Numbered from the stretch's first letter, positions 38,069 to 45,751 are shown. The stretch is 64,000 nucleotides of DNA from FEN-1219 sp963817615 (GCA_963817615.1 CAWFPH010000002.1:1674001-1738000), one strand, 5' to 3'. Program-made: numbers and translations. The notes: generated by a model not told the origin, from the letters alone.

Positions 38069-38755
38069 TCAGGAGTCTAGCAACGCATTCAGAAAATTCC
38101 GCAAATTGCGCCACACAATCAAAGGAATCTCGTGACCCCCATCGAACGCCACCCAGGTTGCTTTCGCGCCCGCACCGCGCATGAAACCCAGCAGATCCTC
38201 TCCGGCAGAGAACGCGAGATCGGGGTCTCGCCGGCCATGGCTGACGAATACCGGCAGCCCTCGAAGACGTTCGCTGCCACGCTGCCAAACGTCGCGTCTG
38301 AGCCGCGATGCAGACAACATGATCAAGCCGTCGACCGAGCACGACGGGTCGAGCGCGAGGTCGCAAGCCAGCATCCCTCCCTGAGAGAAGCCGCCGATGA
38401 CCACGCGCTTCGGTCTGAAACGCTCCTGGACGCCCGACAGCAGCCGTTGGACTTCGAGCCGCGCCGCATCGACTCCCGGTGGATACTCGTCAACGAGGTT
38501 GCGAGGCCCCGCTGCCAATGCTGCAGCGCGAGCCGCGGTATCGATTGGCCACCACGCGCGGTTGCCGCTCACTGTCGGGATCGGTGCTTGCGGAAACACG
38601 AACGCTGCGTCGACGCCGATGGAGTGGCCGAAGGCCGCGAGGTCTGCCGGTCCCATATCGTAGCCATGAAGCAGCACGACGGCCATACGGGCCGCCGCAT
38701 CGGCGCCGACGACGATCGTCTCCAGGTCCGCGATCTTGCCGGTTTCTTCGTGCAC
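38069..38755 (-). CDS. Alpha/beta hydrolase, phospholipase/carboxylesterase family
   Basis: A 228-residue cytoplasmic hydrolase. The oxyanion segment is LLHGYDMG, the nucleophile elbow GFSQGG has S124, the acid is D177 (HGRRDPD) and the base H208 (DGGHEI), so the triad is complete. The overall pattern is that of the YpfH/carboxylesterase group, which hydrolyses small esters or thioesters. In this operon it could release a product from the carrier protein or remove mischarged groups; this is inference. The neighbours on the same strand lie 51 and 73 bases away. Confidence 0.85.
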   Translation of the reverse strand: MHEETGKIADLETIVVGADAAARMAVVLLHGYDMGPADLAAFGHSIGVDAAFVFPQAPIPTVSGNRAWWPIDTAARAAALAAGPRNLVDEYPPGVDAARLEVQRLLSGVQERFRPKRVVIGGFSQGGMLACDLALDPSCSVDGLIMLSASRLRRDVWQRGSERLRGLPVFVSHGRRDPDLAFSAGEDLLGFMRGAGAKATWVAFDGGHEIPLIVWRNLRNFLNALLDS

Positions 38756-38806
38756 GCAAAAGGCTTCGTCATAGGGCCGGTAATCGAAGAACGATCATCG
38801 GAACCC

Positions 38807-41320
38807 TCAGATCTGCGAGGTCGATCGAGCGTTGAGCGCCCGAACCGTGGCAACGGGCGCCGCGCGGGCTTGCAGCCGCCGCAACAGAATCCGCCGCTGC
38901 GTTGCCGGTGCGAGATGAAAGTACTGATCTTCGACGTCGAATCCTTCTGCTCGAACGGTGACGGCGTAGGCGAGACATCTCGTTTCAATCAGCAGTTCGA
39001 CATCGCCCGTGTCGAGGACCTGCCTCGTTCCGGTTATTCCGACGTCGCGTTGCCCGATCGATCGCAGTCCGAGCGGAAAGTAGAAATCCTCGGCGATGGT
39101 GCCGGAAACGTCGTCGACGAGAGTGGCCACGACGACGTCGTGGGTCGGAGGGCCGAAGCGATAGGCATAGGTCAAGTCGAGGAAACCGTCGAAGCATTCA
39201 GCGGCGGAGAGCTCGATTGCGTCGCGCCCGGCGACGTTTATCGGGCGTTCCGCGGTCGCGACTACGGAGGTGCTGTCCCGATAGACCTTCAATTGGATCC
39301 TGGCACGAAGGGGGTCGGCCCATTCATTCGTGACGTGCACGAATAGTCCGTTGACCCCTTCGTCGCTGAACCAGATCGTGCGCGGCTGCAAAGCTCTCCT
39401 CAGGTAGTAGTACGGCGCCTTCGGGCTGCCGTCGGCAGCGACGATGCCCCAGCCGGCACCCGGGCAAAGATCGCGTAAGAACCAGATCACGGCGCCATTG
39501 CAGGTCGACCGTTTGCGCCGCCACTCGCGAAACGTGGCGGCCATGACCTCGCCGGAAACCGCACGGCTCATTTCCAAGTAGCGCTCGTGCTCGGCATAGC
39601 GCACGTCCAACGGTTCGATGCCGAAAATCTCGCGGAAATAGTGATCGCGAATGTCGTCGAAGTCCCATCCGGCACCCAGATCCCGCGGCGTTCCGCGTTT
39701 CCATTCGGGACCGCAGGCTTTGATGGCGTGACCGACCTGCATTGCGGCGAGCGAATCCTCCTCGGGAACGTTTGCGAACGCCAGGCATTCCGTGGCGAAG
39801 CGCACTTCGGCGCGGCGGGCATCGGTTAGCGGGCGACGATAGGCGCCGACACCGTAGTAGGACGTGGTGCCCACGTTGCTTTGATGCGGGAAGGCGCCGC
39901 CATGCGCGCTCGAGGGCCAATAAGGCACGCCGGTCGTCAGCGCGCGCACGCGCTCCGGCAGCAAGCGGTGGAATAGGCTCTGCTCCCAGCGGTCGCGAGT
40001 GGCCCCCCACATTGCCGCTTGTTGCTCGCTCTCGCTGCTGCCGCAGAGCATCGCAACGCTCGGGCGGCCGCCGAGACGGCGCAGGAGTTGCGCCGCTTCT
40101 TCGAGCACCGTCGTCTCGAATGCCGCGTCGCCCTCCGGATAGTCCATGTTGGCGAACATGAAGTCCTGCCAAACGAGCACGCCTTGCTGGTCGCATGCGT
40201 CGAAGAACGTGTCGCGCTCGTACACCATGGTGCCGCCGACGCGCACCATGTTCATGCCGGCGGAGCGCAGTTGCGTGATCGCCGTATCATGCTCAGCGCC
40301 GTTCGAATACAGCCTCGCGCCGTCGAGCGGCGTCCAGCATGCGCCGCGACAGAATATTCGCTCGCCGTTGATCGACAACGCGTAATCGCCGTTGCGCGTA
40401 TCCAGCTCGACCGTCCGAAAGCCGATTCGGCCCAGATCGACTTCGACGCCGTCGATGATGAGGCGCGCCTCGTAGAGCGCCGGCTCGCCATGCGTATGAG
40501 GCCACCAGAGCGCTACGCTGGGGATCTCCAATCGACATACATAGCGGCCCGGCTCGCTGTGCACGAGCGGCACGGCACGACGCTCACCGTCGCGTTCGAC
40601 CTGCAACACCGCCGTGGCTATTTCGGCCTCTCCGATGCATTGGAATTTGGACGAGATCTCGACGACACCGGTCGACCCATCCAATTGCGTCCGTAGATCC
40701 AGATCGGCGATCGCGAAGCGGCTTCTGGTTTCGATCCAAATCGGCAGCCACGGCCCGACAGGCGCCGCGGCGGGCGACCATCCGGGCAGGCGGCCGAGCA
40801 AGGTGGTCCGAAACCAGCGCAGCTGTTGGTGCTCCACCATCGGCGCGCGCCAGCGGGGACGGGGACGGCGCTCGGCGAGCAGTCGATCCAAAGAATGAAA
40901 CCGCAGAACGAGCTCGTTGCCGTCCTTCAAGAGCTCATCGACGCGCACCTCGTGAGCGACGAACATGTTGGCGCTCGAGAGGATCTTGTTGCCGTTGAGC
41001 CAGACGTCGGCGACGGTCGCGAGACCGTCGAATCCGAGCACCGTGATCGATGATTCGGTGCCGCCGAGATCCGGCGGCATCGGGAAGCGGAGGCGGTACC
41101 ACCAGTCGTCGGCGTCGAAGCCGCCACCGCCGTCGTCCGATCTCCACGTCTCCTTTGCCCGCAGGACGGATGCAACGGTCCCGAGCCTATCGACGGGAGT
41201 CCATGAAGCGGCGATCGGCGTCGGCTGGTCGGCGGTGTCCGACCGACTCCGCGCGAGCTCCCATCCGGAGACAAGAGTCGTGCGGCTGTGGCTCGCGACG
41301 CTCCGGATTCGGCCCGCCAT
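38807..41320 (-). CDS. Glycoside hydrolase family 2-like protein (beta-mannosidase-related)
   Basis: An 837-residue protein with the GH2 architecture: sugar-binding jelly roll (FDGLATVADVWLNG, 98-110), Ig-like domain, then a TIM barrel starting RIFCRGACWTPLDG. The barrel keeps WQDFMFANMDYPE (385-396). The acid/base site, GGNEN in beta-mannosidases, reads CGSSESE with E430 retained but the preceding Asn changed to Ser. The nucleophile E511 is kept in FATECLAFANVPE. No signal peptide, so cytoplasmic. Its place in a carrier-protein operon, 4 bases after the carrier gene, suggests action on a glycosylated or carrier-bound intermediate instead of polysaccharide degradation; this is inference. Confidence 0.85.
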   Translation of the reverse strand: MAGRIRSVASHSRTTLVSGWELARSRSDTADQPTPIAASWTPVDRLGTVASVLRAKETWRSDDGGGGFDADDWWYRLRFPMPPDLGGTESSITVLGFDGLATVADVWLNGNKILSSANMFVAHEVRVDELLKDGNELVLRFHSLDRLLAERRPRPRWRAPMVEHQQLRWFRTTLLGRLPGWSPAAAPVGPWLPIWIETRSRFAIADLDLRTQLDGSTGVVEISSKFQCIGEAEIATAVLQVERDGERRAVPLVHSEPGRYVCRLEIPSVALWWPHTHGEPALYEARLIIDGVEVDLGRIGFRTVELDTRNGDYALSINGERIFCRGACWTPLDGARLYSNGAEHDTAITQLRSAGMNMVRVGGTMVYERDTFFDACDQQGVLVWQDFMFANMDYPEGDAAFETTVLEEAAQLLRRLGGRPSVAMLCGSSESEQQAAMWGATRDRWEQSLFHRLLPERVRALTTGVPYWPSSAHGGAFPHQSNVGTTSYYGVGAYRRPLTDARRAEVRFATECLAFANVPEEDSLAAMQVGHAIKACGPEWKRGTPRDLGAGWDFDDIRDHYFREIFGIEPLDVRYAEHERYLEMSRAVSGEVMAATFREWRRKRSTCNGAVIWFLRDLCPGAGWGIVAADGSPKAPYYYLRRALQPRTIWFSDEGVNGLFVHVTNEWADPLRARIQLKVYRDSTSVVATAERPINVAGRDAIELSAAECFDGFLDLTYAYRFGPPTHDVVVATLVDDVSGTIAEDFYFPLGLRSIGQRDVGITGTRQVLDTGDVELLIETRCLAYAVTVRAEGFDVEDQYFHLAPATQRRILLRRLQARAAPVATVRALNARSTSQI

Positions 41321-41324
41321 CGGC

Positions 41325-41579
41325 TCAGCCGTGAATCAATTCTTCGACGGCCGCCGTGATGGAAGCGATGCTGCCGAAAGTTCCGCGCCTGAGCATTCTG
41401 TCCGGGAACTCGATGTCGAACTCGCCTTCGAGCGCCAGCATCACGTTCACGCTCGCGTGCGACGTCATCCCGGCTTCATACAAGTCAGCAGTCGGAGGCA
41501 GGGCATTCACGTCCGCGCCGAGACGCGCGTGTTCCGCGATGACGTGCCGTATCTTTTCCATGGTGTTGTCGGTCGACAT
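41325..41579 (-). CDS. Acyl carrier protein, atypical aminoacyl-accepting type
   Basis: An 84-residue carrier protein. The phosphopantetheine attachment serine is S40 in YEAGMTSHASVNVML; the usual Asp-Ser-Leu is replaced by Thr-Ser-His, as seen in the carriers that partner the amino acid:carrier-protein ligases. The four-helix pattern and the downstream LEGEFDIEFPDRM segment are typical. It should carry the amino acid loaded by the ligase encoded at 35867-36772. Translated 4 bases before the GH2-like gene. Start is ATG 41579-41577. Confidence 0.9.
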   Translation of the reverse strand: MSTDNTMEKIRHVIAEHARLGADVNALPPTADLYEAGMTSHASVNVMLALEGEFDIEFPDRMLRRGTFGSIASITAAVEELIHG

Positions 41580-41636
41580 GCTTGGTGTGGTTCTTCGTCC
41601 AGAGTGTGGTCAGAGAGTAGTCCTGAGGTGGGCGCG

Positions 41637-42056
41637 TTATTGAGAGCGCCTAATCAAAAAGCAATCCGTGAATCGTTCCATGCCGATCTTCGGATAGTAC
41701 GCCGCGGCGTCGGGTGCCGAGAGCAACACCAGCGTGACTTGCGGCCCGACTACCTCCTTCGACTTCTCGACCAAGCGGCGTCCGATACCGCGCTTTTGGT
41801 AGTCGCGGTCAACTGCCAGATCCGCAAGGTATGCGACGAAGGCCCAATCCGTCCAGACCGTGGAGACCCCGACAAGTTTGTCGTGCTGCCATGCGGTTTC
41901 CACGAACGTGTAGGCTGCAAGCATCTTGTCGAGCCGGGCGACGTCGTCCGCCGGCCGTCGCGCCGCCAGGCCAGAGCGATCGAGGATGCTCTTGAACTCG
42001 CTGGCCGTGATGGGGCGATCCTGTCGATAGACGATTTCGTCGGCTTTGCGAGCCAT
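41637..42056 (-). CDS. GNAT family N-acetyltransferase
   Basis: A 139-residue acetyltransferase from ATG 42056-42054. The acetyl-CoA loop is DYQKRGIGRRLV (Q/RxxGxG/A), preceded by the beta-strand FVAYLADLAVDR and followed by VTLVLLSAPDAAAYYPKIGM. It is the first gene of the leftward carrier-protein operon, 57 bases before the carrier gene. The acceptor could be the amino group of the carrier-bound product or a free substrate; nothing in the sequence decides this. Confidence 0.87.
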   Translation of the reverse strand: MARKADEIVYRQDRPITASEFKSILDRSGLAARRPADDVARLDKMLAAYTFVETAWQHDKLVGVSTVWTDWAFVAYLADLAVDRDYQKRGIGRRLVEKSKEVVGPQVTLVLLSAPDAAAYYPKIGMERFTDCFLIRRSQ

Positions 42057-42687
42057 TGCCACCCCGACACTCTCTCCGATTGCCTTCCGAGCGCTCGTGC
42101 TGCGAGTCAGTCGCTTCGCGGCCGCCCATGATAGCCTCACGGGAACAAGTCGAAATGAGAAATGCCACACGCATTGGCCCGTTGGTGCTCGGCGTTCCAT
42201 CCGTAACGAAGAACACGCAGACAGGCGCTTTCCTCCGAGCATCGTTCGCCCGCACCGAGTCGCGCCTCGCACGTCGTTGACCATGTCGGCGAAAGTGGAC
42301 TCCGTTCCTGGACCGACGCGCGGCGCATCGAGAAGAATCGCGCGGTGAGCGATCGGCAGTCGAAGTTATGTCAAGGTTTTCGACGCTGCGCTGTCCGCCT
42401 CGGTTCGTGCCCTCTTGCAGTATGCCGAATGATGATCGGCGCGGTGATTTCCCGTTGACGCATTTCGGCCGATTCGCTACATTTGAAAAGGACTTGCCTT
42501 CCTTGCACCGGACGTACAACGAGGCGCGCGAAATCTGCTGCGGCGCGTCGAAAAAGACGGTGAGCTTGTGAGCATGGCCAGGCGCGGAGTCGTCGCTGTC
42601 TCGCACGTTCGGCATTCGGGCGCGGCCTTGCAGAACCGGTCGATTGCGGCGAGCGTGTTCGAGTGCTCGTGTTGCCGCTGCGGTTAC
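42057..42687. other. Large non-coding stretch between divergent carrier-protein operons
   Basis: About 630 bases without a credible intact gene on either strand; every frame reads as broken or compositionally odd. It separates the leftward ligase operon from the rightward carrier/hydrolase pair. In one frame around 42545-42590 a short piece (NLLRRVEKDGELVSM) looks protein-like and runs in frame into the ligase relic at 42688, so much of this stretch may be a degraded adenylating-enzyme gene. Confidence 0.5.
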
Positions 42688-42777
42688 CAAGGAACCTCCA
42701 AAGCGACGGAGCGCGTCGAAATCCTCTCGGATCTGCCCAAGCTGGCGAACGGCAAGGTCGAGCTCAAACGACTTTCT
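42688..42777 (+). pseudogene. Relic of the C-terminal end of an AMP-forming ligase
   Basis: In one + frame this stretch encodes TSKATERVEILSDLPKLANG followed by KVELKRLS. This is the A10 end of an adenylating enzyme (pattern APRRVEIxxxLPKLxNGKVxxxxL) with its catalytic lysine. Nothing upstream gives the rest of such an enzyme. It sits just before the second carrier-protein gene, where an acyl-CoA/ACP ligase would be expected. The likeness is short (about 28 residues), so chance is not fully excluded. Confidence 0.5.
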
Positions 42778-42817
42778 TTCTGGTGCTGCAGGGCGAATGA
42801 TGGATGGCATGATCGGC

Positions 42818-43111
42818 ATGACCCGAGTTCCCTCTACAATTGAAGAAATCATCAGAGTGCTCAAAGATATCGTGTTGAACGATTTGAGCACGCCTGTGAC
42901 TGCCGAGGATTTCGACGAAAGCTCGTCGCTGATAGACGACTTGAAGCTCGATTCTGTCGCCATGATCGAGCTCATCTCCGCGATCGAGCAGCGCTTGCAG
43001 TTCGAATTCGAGGATTCCGATCTGCGCGTGAGCTCGTTCGCGACCGTCCGTGCGCTAGCCGAGGTCATTGGTCGGCGCTTGGGCGTTGCATCGGAGCACC
43101 TACCCCAATGA
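42818..43111 (+). CDS. Acyl carrier protein (canonical DS-type)
   Basis: A 97-residue carrier protein from ATG 42818; in-frame ATGs at 42797, 42800 and 42809 make the exact start uncertain. The attachment serine is S46 in LKLDSVAMIEL, with the preceding SSLIDDL helix cap. It differs from the atypical carrier at 41325-41579. Its stop overlaps the start of the following hydrolase gene (ATGA), so the two are translationally coupled. The cargo is unknown; relatives occur in exopolysaccharide/exosortase-A-linked loci. Confidence 0.86.
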   Translation: MTRVPSTIEEIIRVLKDIVLNDLSTPVTAEDFDESSSLIDDLKLDSVAMIELISAIEQRLQFEFEDSDLRVSSFATVRALAEVIGRRLGVASEHLPQ

Positions 43112-44037
43112 AGCGTTCCAAGGTTTTCCGTTTCGGCCAAGACAACTGCCTGGTCGCCGCCATCAGCGATCCGCCGGGGCAGGCCTCCGCTGTCGGCTTC
43201 ATCATGTGGGGGCTGAGCGTCGCCGACATGGGAACCGCCCGCTCCCTAGCCAAAGCCGGTCTGACGACGATGCAGATCCACCAGCCCGGCGAAGACACGA
43301 GAGCGAGCCGCAATGAATATGGCGTCGTTCGTTGTCGTGAGGCGATGGATCTCCTCCGAGATCAGCGCGGCCTCGATCAATTCGTGCTCATGGGCAACTG
43401 CGGAAGCGGCAGCATTTGCTTCCATACGGCGCTCGTGGACGAGCGTGTCGTCGGCATCGTATTGACCAATCCGCACGTTAGTGAAGTGTTGAGCCTGGCG
43501 AAGCTCTACCGTCGACGTCTGCTGCGTACGGACAGTTGGCGCCGCCTGTTTACGGGCGGCCTGGCTCTTCGCCGTCATTTGTTGAATACGCGTTGGCTCA
43601 CAAAAGCGTTCATCGCTGGTTTGAGCGGGGCAGACGAGAAACAGCTCGTTTCCATGTCGACCTTCGCGAACGCGATGACGATGCCGAGCGGCATCGGCGA
43701 AAAGCTGAAGCAGCTCGGCGAGCGAGGCGCGAGAACGCTGATCATCTTCTCGCGGGACGACGTCAGCCTCGAGTACTTCAGGGGCGAATACGGCGAATCG
43801 TTCGAGGGGCTCAAGTCGGTTCCTCGTCTGACGCTCGAAGTCATCGATCAAACCGAGCACGAGATCTATCGAGACGACACGGCGGTCGGTGTCGTGACGG
43901 ATCTGTTGTCCCGCTGGGTCGCCGACGCGCGCTTCACGCAGAGTCGCGAGCAGGTCTCGGCCGGTGACGCGCTTCGCTCGGAAAACACGTCGACTCGCCG
44001 CTCGTTGGCCATAGAAGAGACTCGATCCCCGCAGTAG
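43108..44037 (+). CDS. Alpha/beta hydrolase with cysteine nucleophile elbow (exosortase-A-associated hydrolase-like)
   Basis: A 309-residue hydrolase overlapping the carrier gene by 4 bases. The nucleophile elbow reads LMGNCGSGS with C98 where most relatives have serine; D217/D218 (FSRDD) and H251 (TEHEIY) complete a Cys-Asp-His triad. The same GxC elbow is typical of the hydrolases annotated with exosortase A systems, usually next to a carrier protein and an AMP-forming ligase. It may be a thioesterase or acyltransferase acting on the carrier. No exosortase or PEP-CTERM protein is visible in the window. The last 40 residues are hydrophilic. Confidence 0.8.
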   Translation: MKRSKVFRFGQDNCLVAAISDPPGQASAVGFIMWGLSVADMGTARSLAKAGLTTMQIHQPGEDTRASRNEYGVVRCREAMDLLRDQRGLDQFVLMGNCGSGSICFHTALVDERVVGIVLTNPHVSEVLSLAKLYRRRLLRTDSWRRLFTGGLALRRHLLNTRWLTKAFIAGLSGADEKQLVSMSTFANAMTMPSGIGEKLKQLGERGARTLIIFSRDDVSLEYFRGEYGESFEGLKSVPRLTLEVIDQTEHEIYRDDTAVGVVTDLLSRWVADARFTQSREQVSAGDALRSENTSTRRSLAIEETRSPQ

Positions 44038-44212
44038 TTCGGCCAGTACGGCGGCACCCCGCTCGGGCATCGAGCCCGCGGCCGTCCGTTGGATCACGGC
44101 GTACGACGACTTCCAGCGGTGTCGCGAGAGCGCGCCGCCATCTACGTATTTCCCCGTATTAGTTATGTAGAAAAAGGGGTTGCGACGGTCCTCGCGTTGC
44201 GAGAAAGTTTGT

Positions 44213-44303
44213 CTCGACGACAAGGGCAAACCGACCGAAAGGTCGGGACGCAAAGCCTCCGGTCTAACGACGAAAGTCTACGATAGCGGGGTTGCCGAAT
44301 CGG
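44213..44303 (+). ncRNA. Cyclic-di-GMP-I riboswitch (GEMM-I), first of a tandem pair
   Basis: The GEMM-I consensus is present in order: AGGGCAAACC at 44223-44232, a hairpin CCGACC-GAAA-GGTCGG with the conserved GAAA tetraloop, GGGACGCAAAGCCTCCGG at 44244-44262 and, after a short GAC-GAAA-GTC stem, ATAGCGGGGTTGCC at 44283-44296, which closes the outer stem with GGCAA. This class binds c-di-GMP. The next 110 bases hold hairpins and then a second aptamer before the lipoprotein gene, so both aptamers lie in one leader. Confidence 0.92.
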
Positions 44304-44351
44304 ACGTGCGGAAAAGCATTCGAAGATTTCTGCGAGCGTCCAGTTCCACTC

Positions 44352-44391
44352 CCTCTCCGTTCGGAGAGGTGGCCTGGGGAAACTCCCCGGG
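44352..44391 (+). other. Two strong hairpins between the tandem c-di-GMP aptamers
   Basis: CCTCTCC-GTTC-GGAGAGG (44352-44369) is a perfect 7-bp stem, and CCTGGGGA-AAC-TCCCCGGG (44373-44391) is a nearly perfect 8-bp stem. They lie between the aptamers and may be part of the first switch's expression platform. No U-tract follows, so an intrinsic terminator is not supported. Confidence 0.45.
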
Positions 44392-44411
44392 TTGTCGCCA
44401 GGTGAAAAACG

Positions 44412-44503
44412 TTTCGTTAAGGGCAAACCCATCGAAAGGTGGGGACGCAAAGCCTCCGGTCTAAAGACGCTTCGGCGTCGAAGATAGCGGGGCCGCCAAG
44501 AAA
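44412..44503 (+). ncRNA. Cyclic-di-GMP-I riboswitch (GEMM-I), second of a tandem pair
   Basis: The same consensus as the first copy: AGGGCAAACC at 44420-44429, hairpin CCCATC-GAAA-GGTGGG, GGGACGCAAAGCCTCCGG at 44441-44459, a GACGC-TTCG-GCGTC stem and ATAGCGGGGCCGCC at 44483-44496. The outer stem pairs GGC with GCC. The remaining 128 bases of leader include a GGGCA-loop-TGCCC hairpin at 44558-44573 that could act on translation of the downstream gene. Confidence 0.92.
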
Positions 44504-44631
44504 ACGCGGGGTGCATTGTTGCGCCCGACGGACGGGTATGCCTGCAGCAAACCCGAGGGGCAGGTTCGTGCCCAACGAATGGCGGCGGGTCCTTGCGAAA
44601 CACGGTGCAACTTTGAGCCGGGAGTATCGCA

Positions 44632-45360
44632 ATGGACCGCCTCGATTTGTTTGGTGCGCGCGCCCGCCGGGTCGCCGCCGTTGCCCTGGTGAGCTTTGTC
44701 TTAGCGGCTTGCGGCGTCGGAGATGACACTTCGGCCGATGGTGGTACGAGTGTCACGACGCCGAGCGCGACGTCGAATCCCACGGTGAGTCCGACGCCTG
44801 CTTCGCCGAAGACGGCACCCGCCGATGCGGCCCCGCAGATCGGTGGAACGCCTTCGGTGCAGATCGACGTCGGTGGGGCCTACGTATTCCAGCCGACGGC
44901 CTCCGATCCCGACGGTGACGCGCTCACATTCCAGATCGAAAATTGTCCTGCCTGGGCAACGTTCGACGCCGCGACCGGGCGCCTCAGCGGTCAGCCGGGG
45001 CCCGGCGACGTCGGGCGCTACGACGACGTGACGATCCAAGTCACGGCGAACGGCAAACGTAGCAAGCTCGCTCCCTTCGATATCGACGTCGTGGCGATGG
45101 GCCCAAAGAGCGTGACGTTGAGCTGGTCTCCTCCGACGCAGAACGAGGATACGAGCCCACTCACGGATCTCGCGGGCTACAAGATCCAGTACGGCACCGA
45201 GCGCGGTGCTTACACCAAAGAGATTGTGCTGATGAATCCGGGTCTCACATCCTACGTCGTCGAAGGGCTGATCCCGGCTACGTACTACTTCGTGGTCCGC
45301 GCGATCAACGCCGAGGGCATCGAGAGCGAAAATTCGAACGAAGCCTCGAAGACGATTTAG
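44632..45360 (+). CDS. Lipoprotein with Ig-like and fibronectin type III domains, c-di-GMP riboswitch-controlled
   Basis: A 242-residue lipoprotein: hydrophobic leader, lipobox LAAC with C27, then a Ser/Thr/Pro-rich linker (about 30-65). Residues 75-150 match a putative Ig/cadherin-like domain (ASDPDGDALTFQIENCPAWA, then GRLSGQPGPGDVG). Residues 155-240 are a fibronectin type III domain (VTLSWSPPTQNED, AGYKIQYGTERG, ATYYFVVRAINAEG). Proteins of this build are cell-surface or matrix adhesins. GGGAG lies 11 bases before ATG 44632. Control by two c-di-GMP aptamers in the leader suggests a role in the switch between motile and attached life. Confidence 0.88.
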   Translation: MDRLDLFGARARRVAAVALVSFVLAACGVGDDTSADGGTSVTTPSATSNPTVSPTPASPKTAPADAAPQIGGTPSVQIDVGGAYVFQPTASDPDGDALTFQIENCPAWATFDAATGRLSGQPGPGDVGRYDDVTIQVTANGKRSKLAPFDIDVVAMGPKSVTLSWSPPTQNEDTSPLTDLAGYKIQYGTERGAYTKEIVLMNPGLTSYVVEGLIPATYYFVVRAINAEGIESENSNEASKTI

Positions 45361-45436
45361 GAATCCGTCCCGCTTGCAAGGACGACTAGACGCAGAGCAG
45401 CAGCTTGCGGCCGCCGAGGGTCCGCACGGCCGGCGC

Positions 45437-45660
45437 CTAGCGCGGCCTCGCCTCCGCCTTCGCGGCGGCTTCGCGCTCCGTTGCGCGCGAGGCGCTCAAG
45501 ATGTTGCGCAGACCGTAGTTGCCCTCCTGGCAGGCGTACTCGAACGGTGCCGCTTCCGCATCGCGCTTGAGCGGCATCTCGATCGACCACGGCGCGGTCC
45601 ACGTGTCCGGATCGTCGAAGCGCAGCGGCTGTCCAGCTCGCAGGCGGGCGGCAGGCTCGG
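45437..45660 (-). pseudogene. C-terminal relic of a secreted-protein family gene
   Basis: On the - strand a 75-codon stretch ending at TAG 45439-45437 reads LRFDDPDTWTAPWSIEMPLK, then FEYACQEGNYGLRNILSASRA. This is the characteristic C-terminus of the large secreted-protein family related to the gene at 18113-18988. The frame is closed by TAG near 45746 with no start codon or family N-terminus between, so only the end survives. It lies between the converging lipoprotein and O-demethylase-like genes. Confidence 0.7.
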
Positions 45661-45751
45661 CGAGCGGCGCACCCGCCGCCCGCCGGCCGATTTGAGACGC
45701 GCAATGGCCCCGGGGCGCTCCGCCGCCGGCGGTGGCCGCCCGCGCCGCGGA

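Noticed and set aside
42368..42571. 67-codon open frame in the gap between carrier-protein operons
   Set aside because: No homology, no ribosome-binding site and broken composition; more likely part of a degraded gene.
41809..43140. 443-codon - strand frame through the intergenic region
   Set aside because: Overlaps the GNAT and second carrier genes in other frames and reads as low-complexity sequence.
43108..44037. Calling this a full exosortase A system
   Set aside because: No exosortase, PEP-CTERM protein or polysaccharide genes are present; only the hydrolase and carrier resemble that locus.
44361..44400. tRNA-Ser-like start (GGAGAGGTGGCC) between the riboswitches
   Set aside because: No D-, anticodon- or T-arm follows; the bases belong to two local hairpins.
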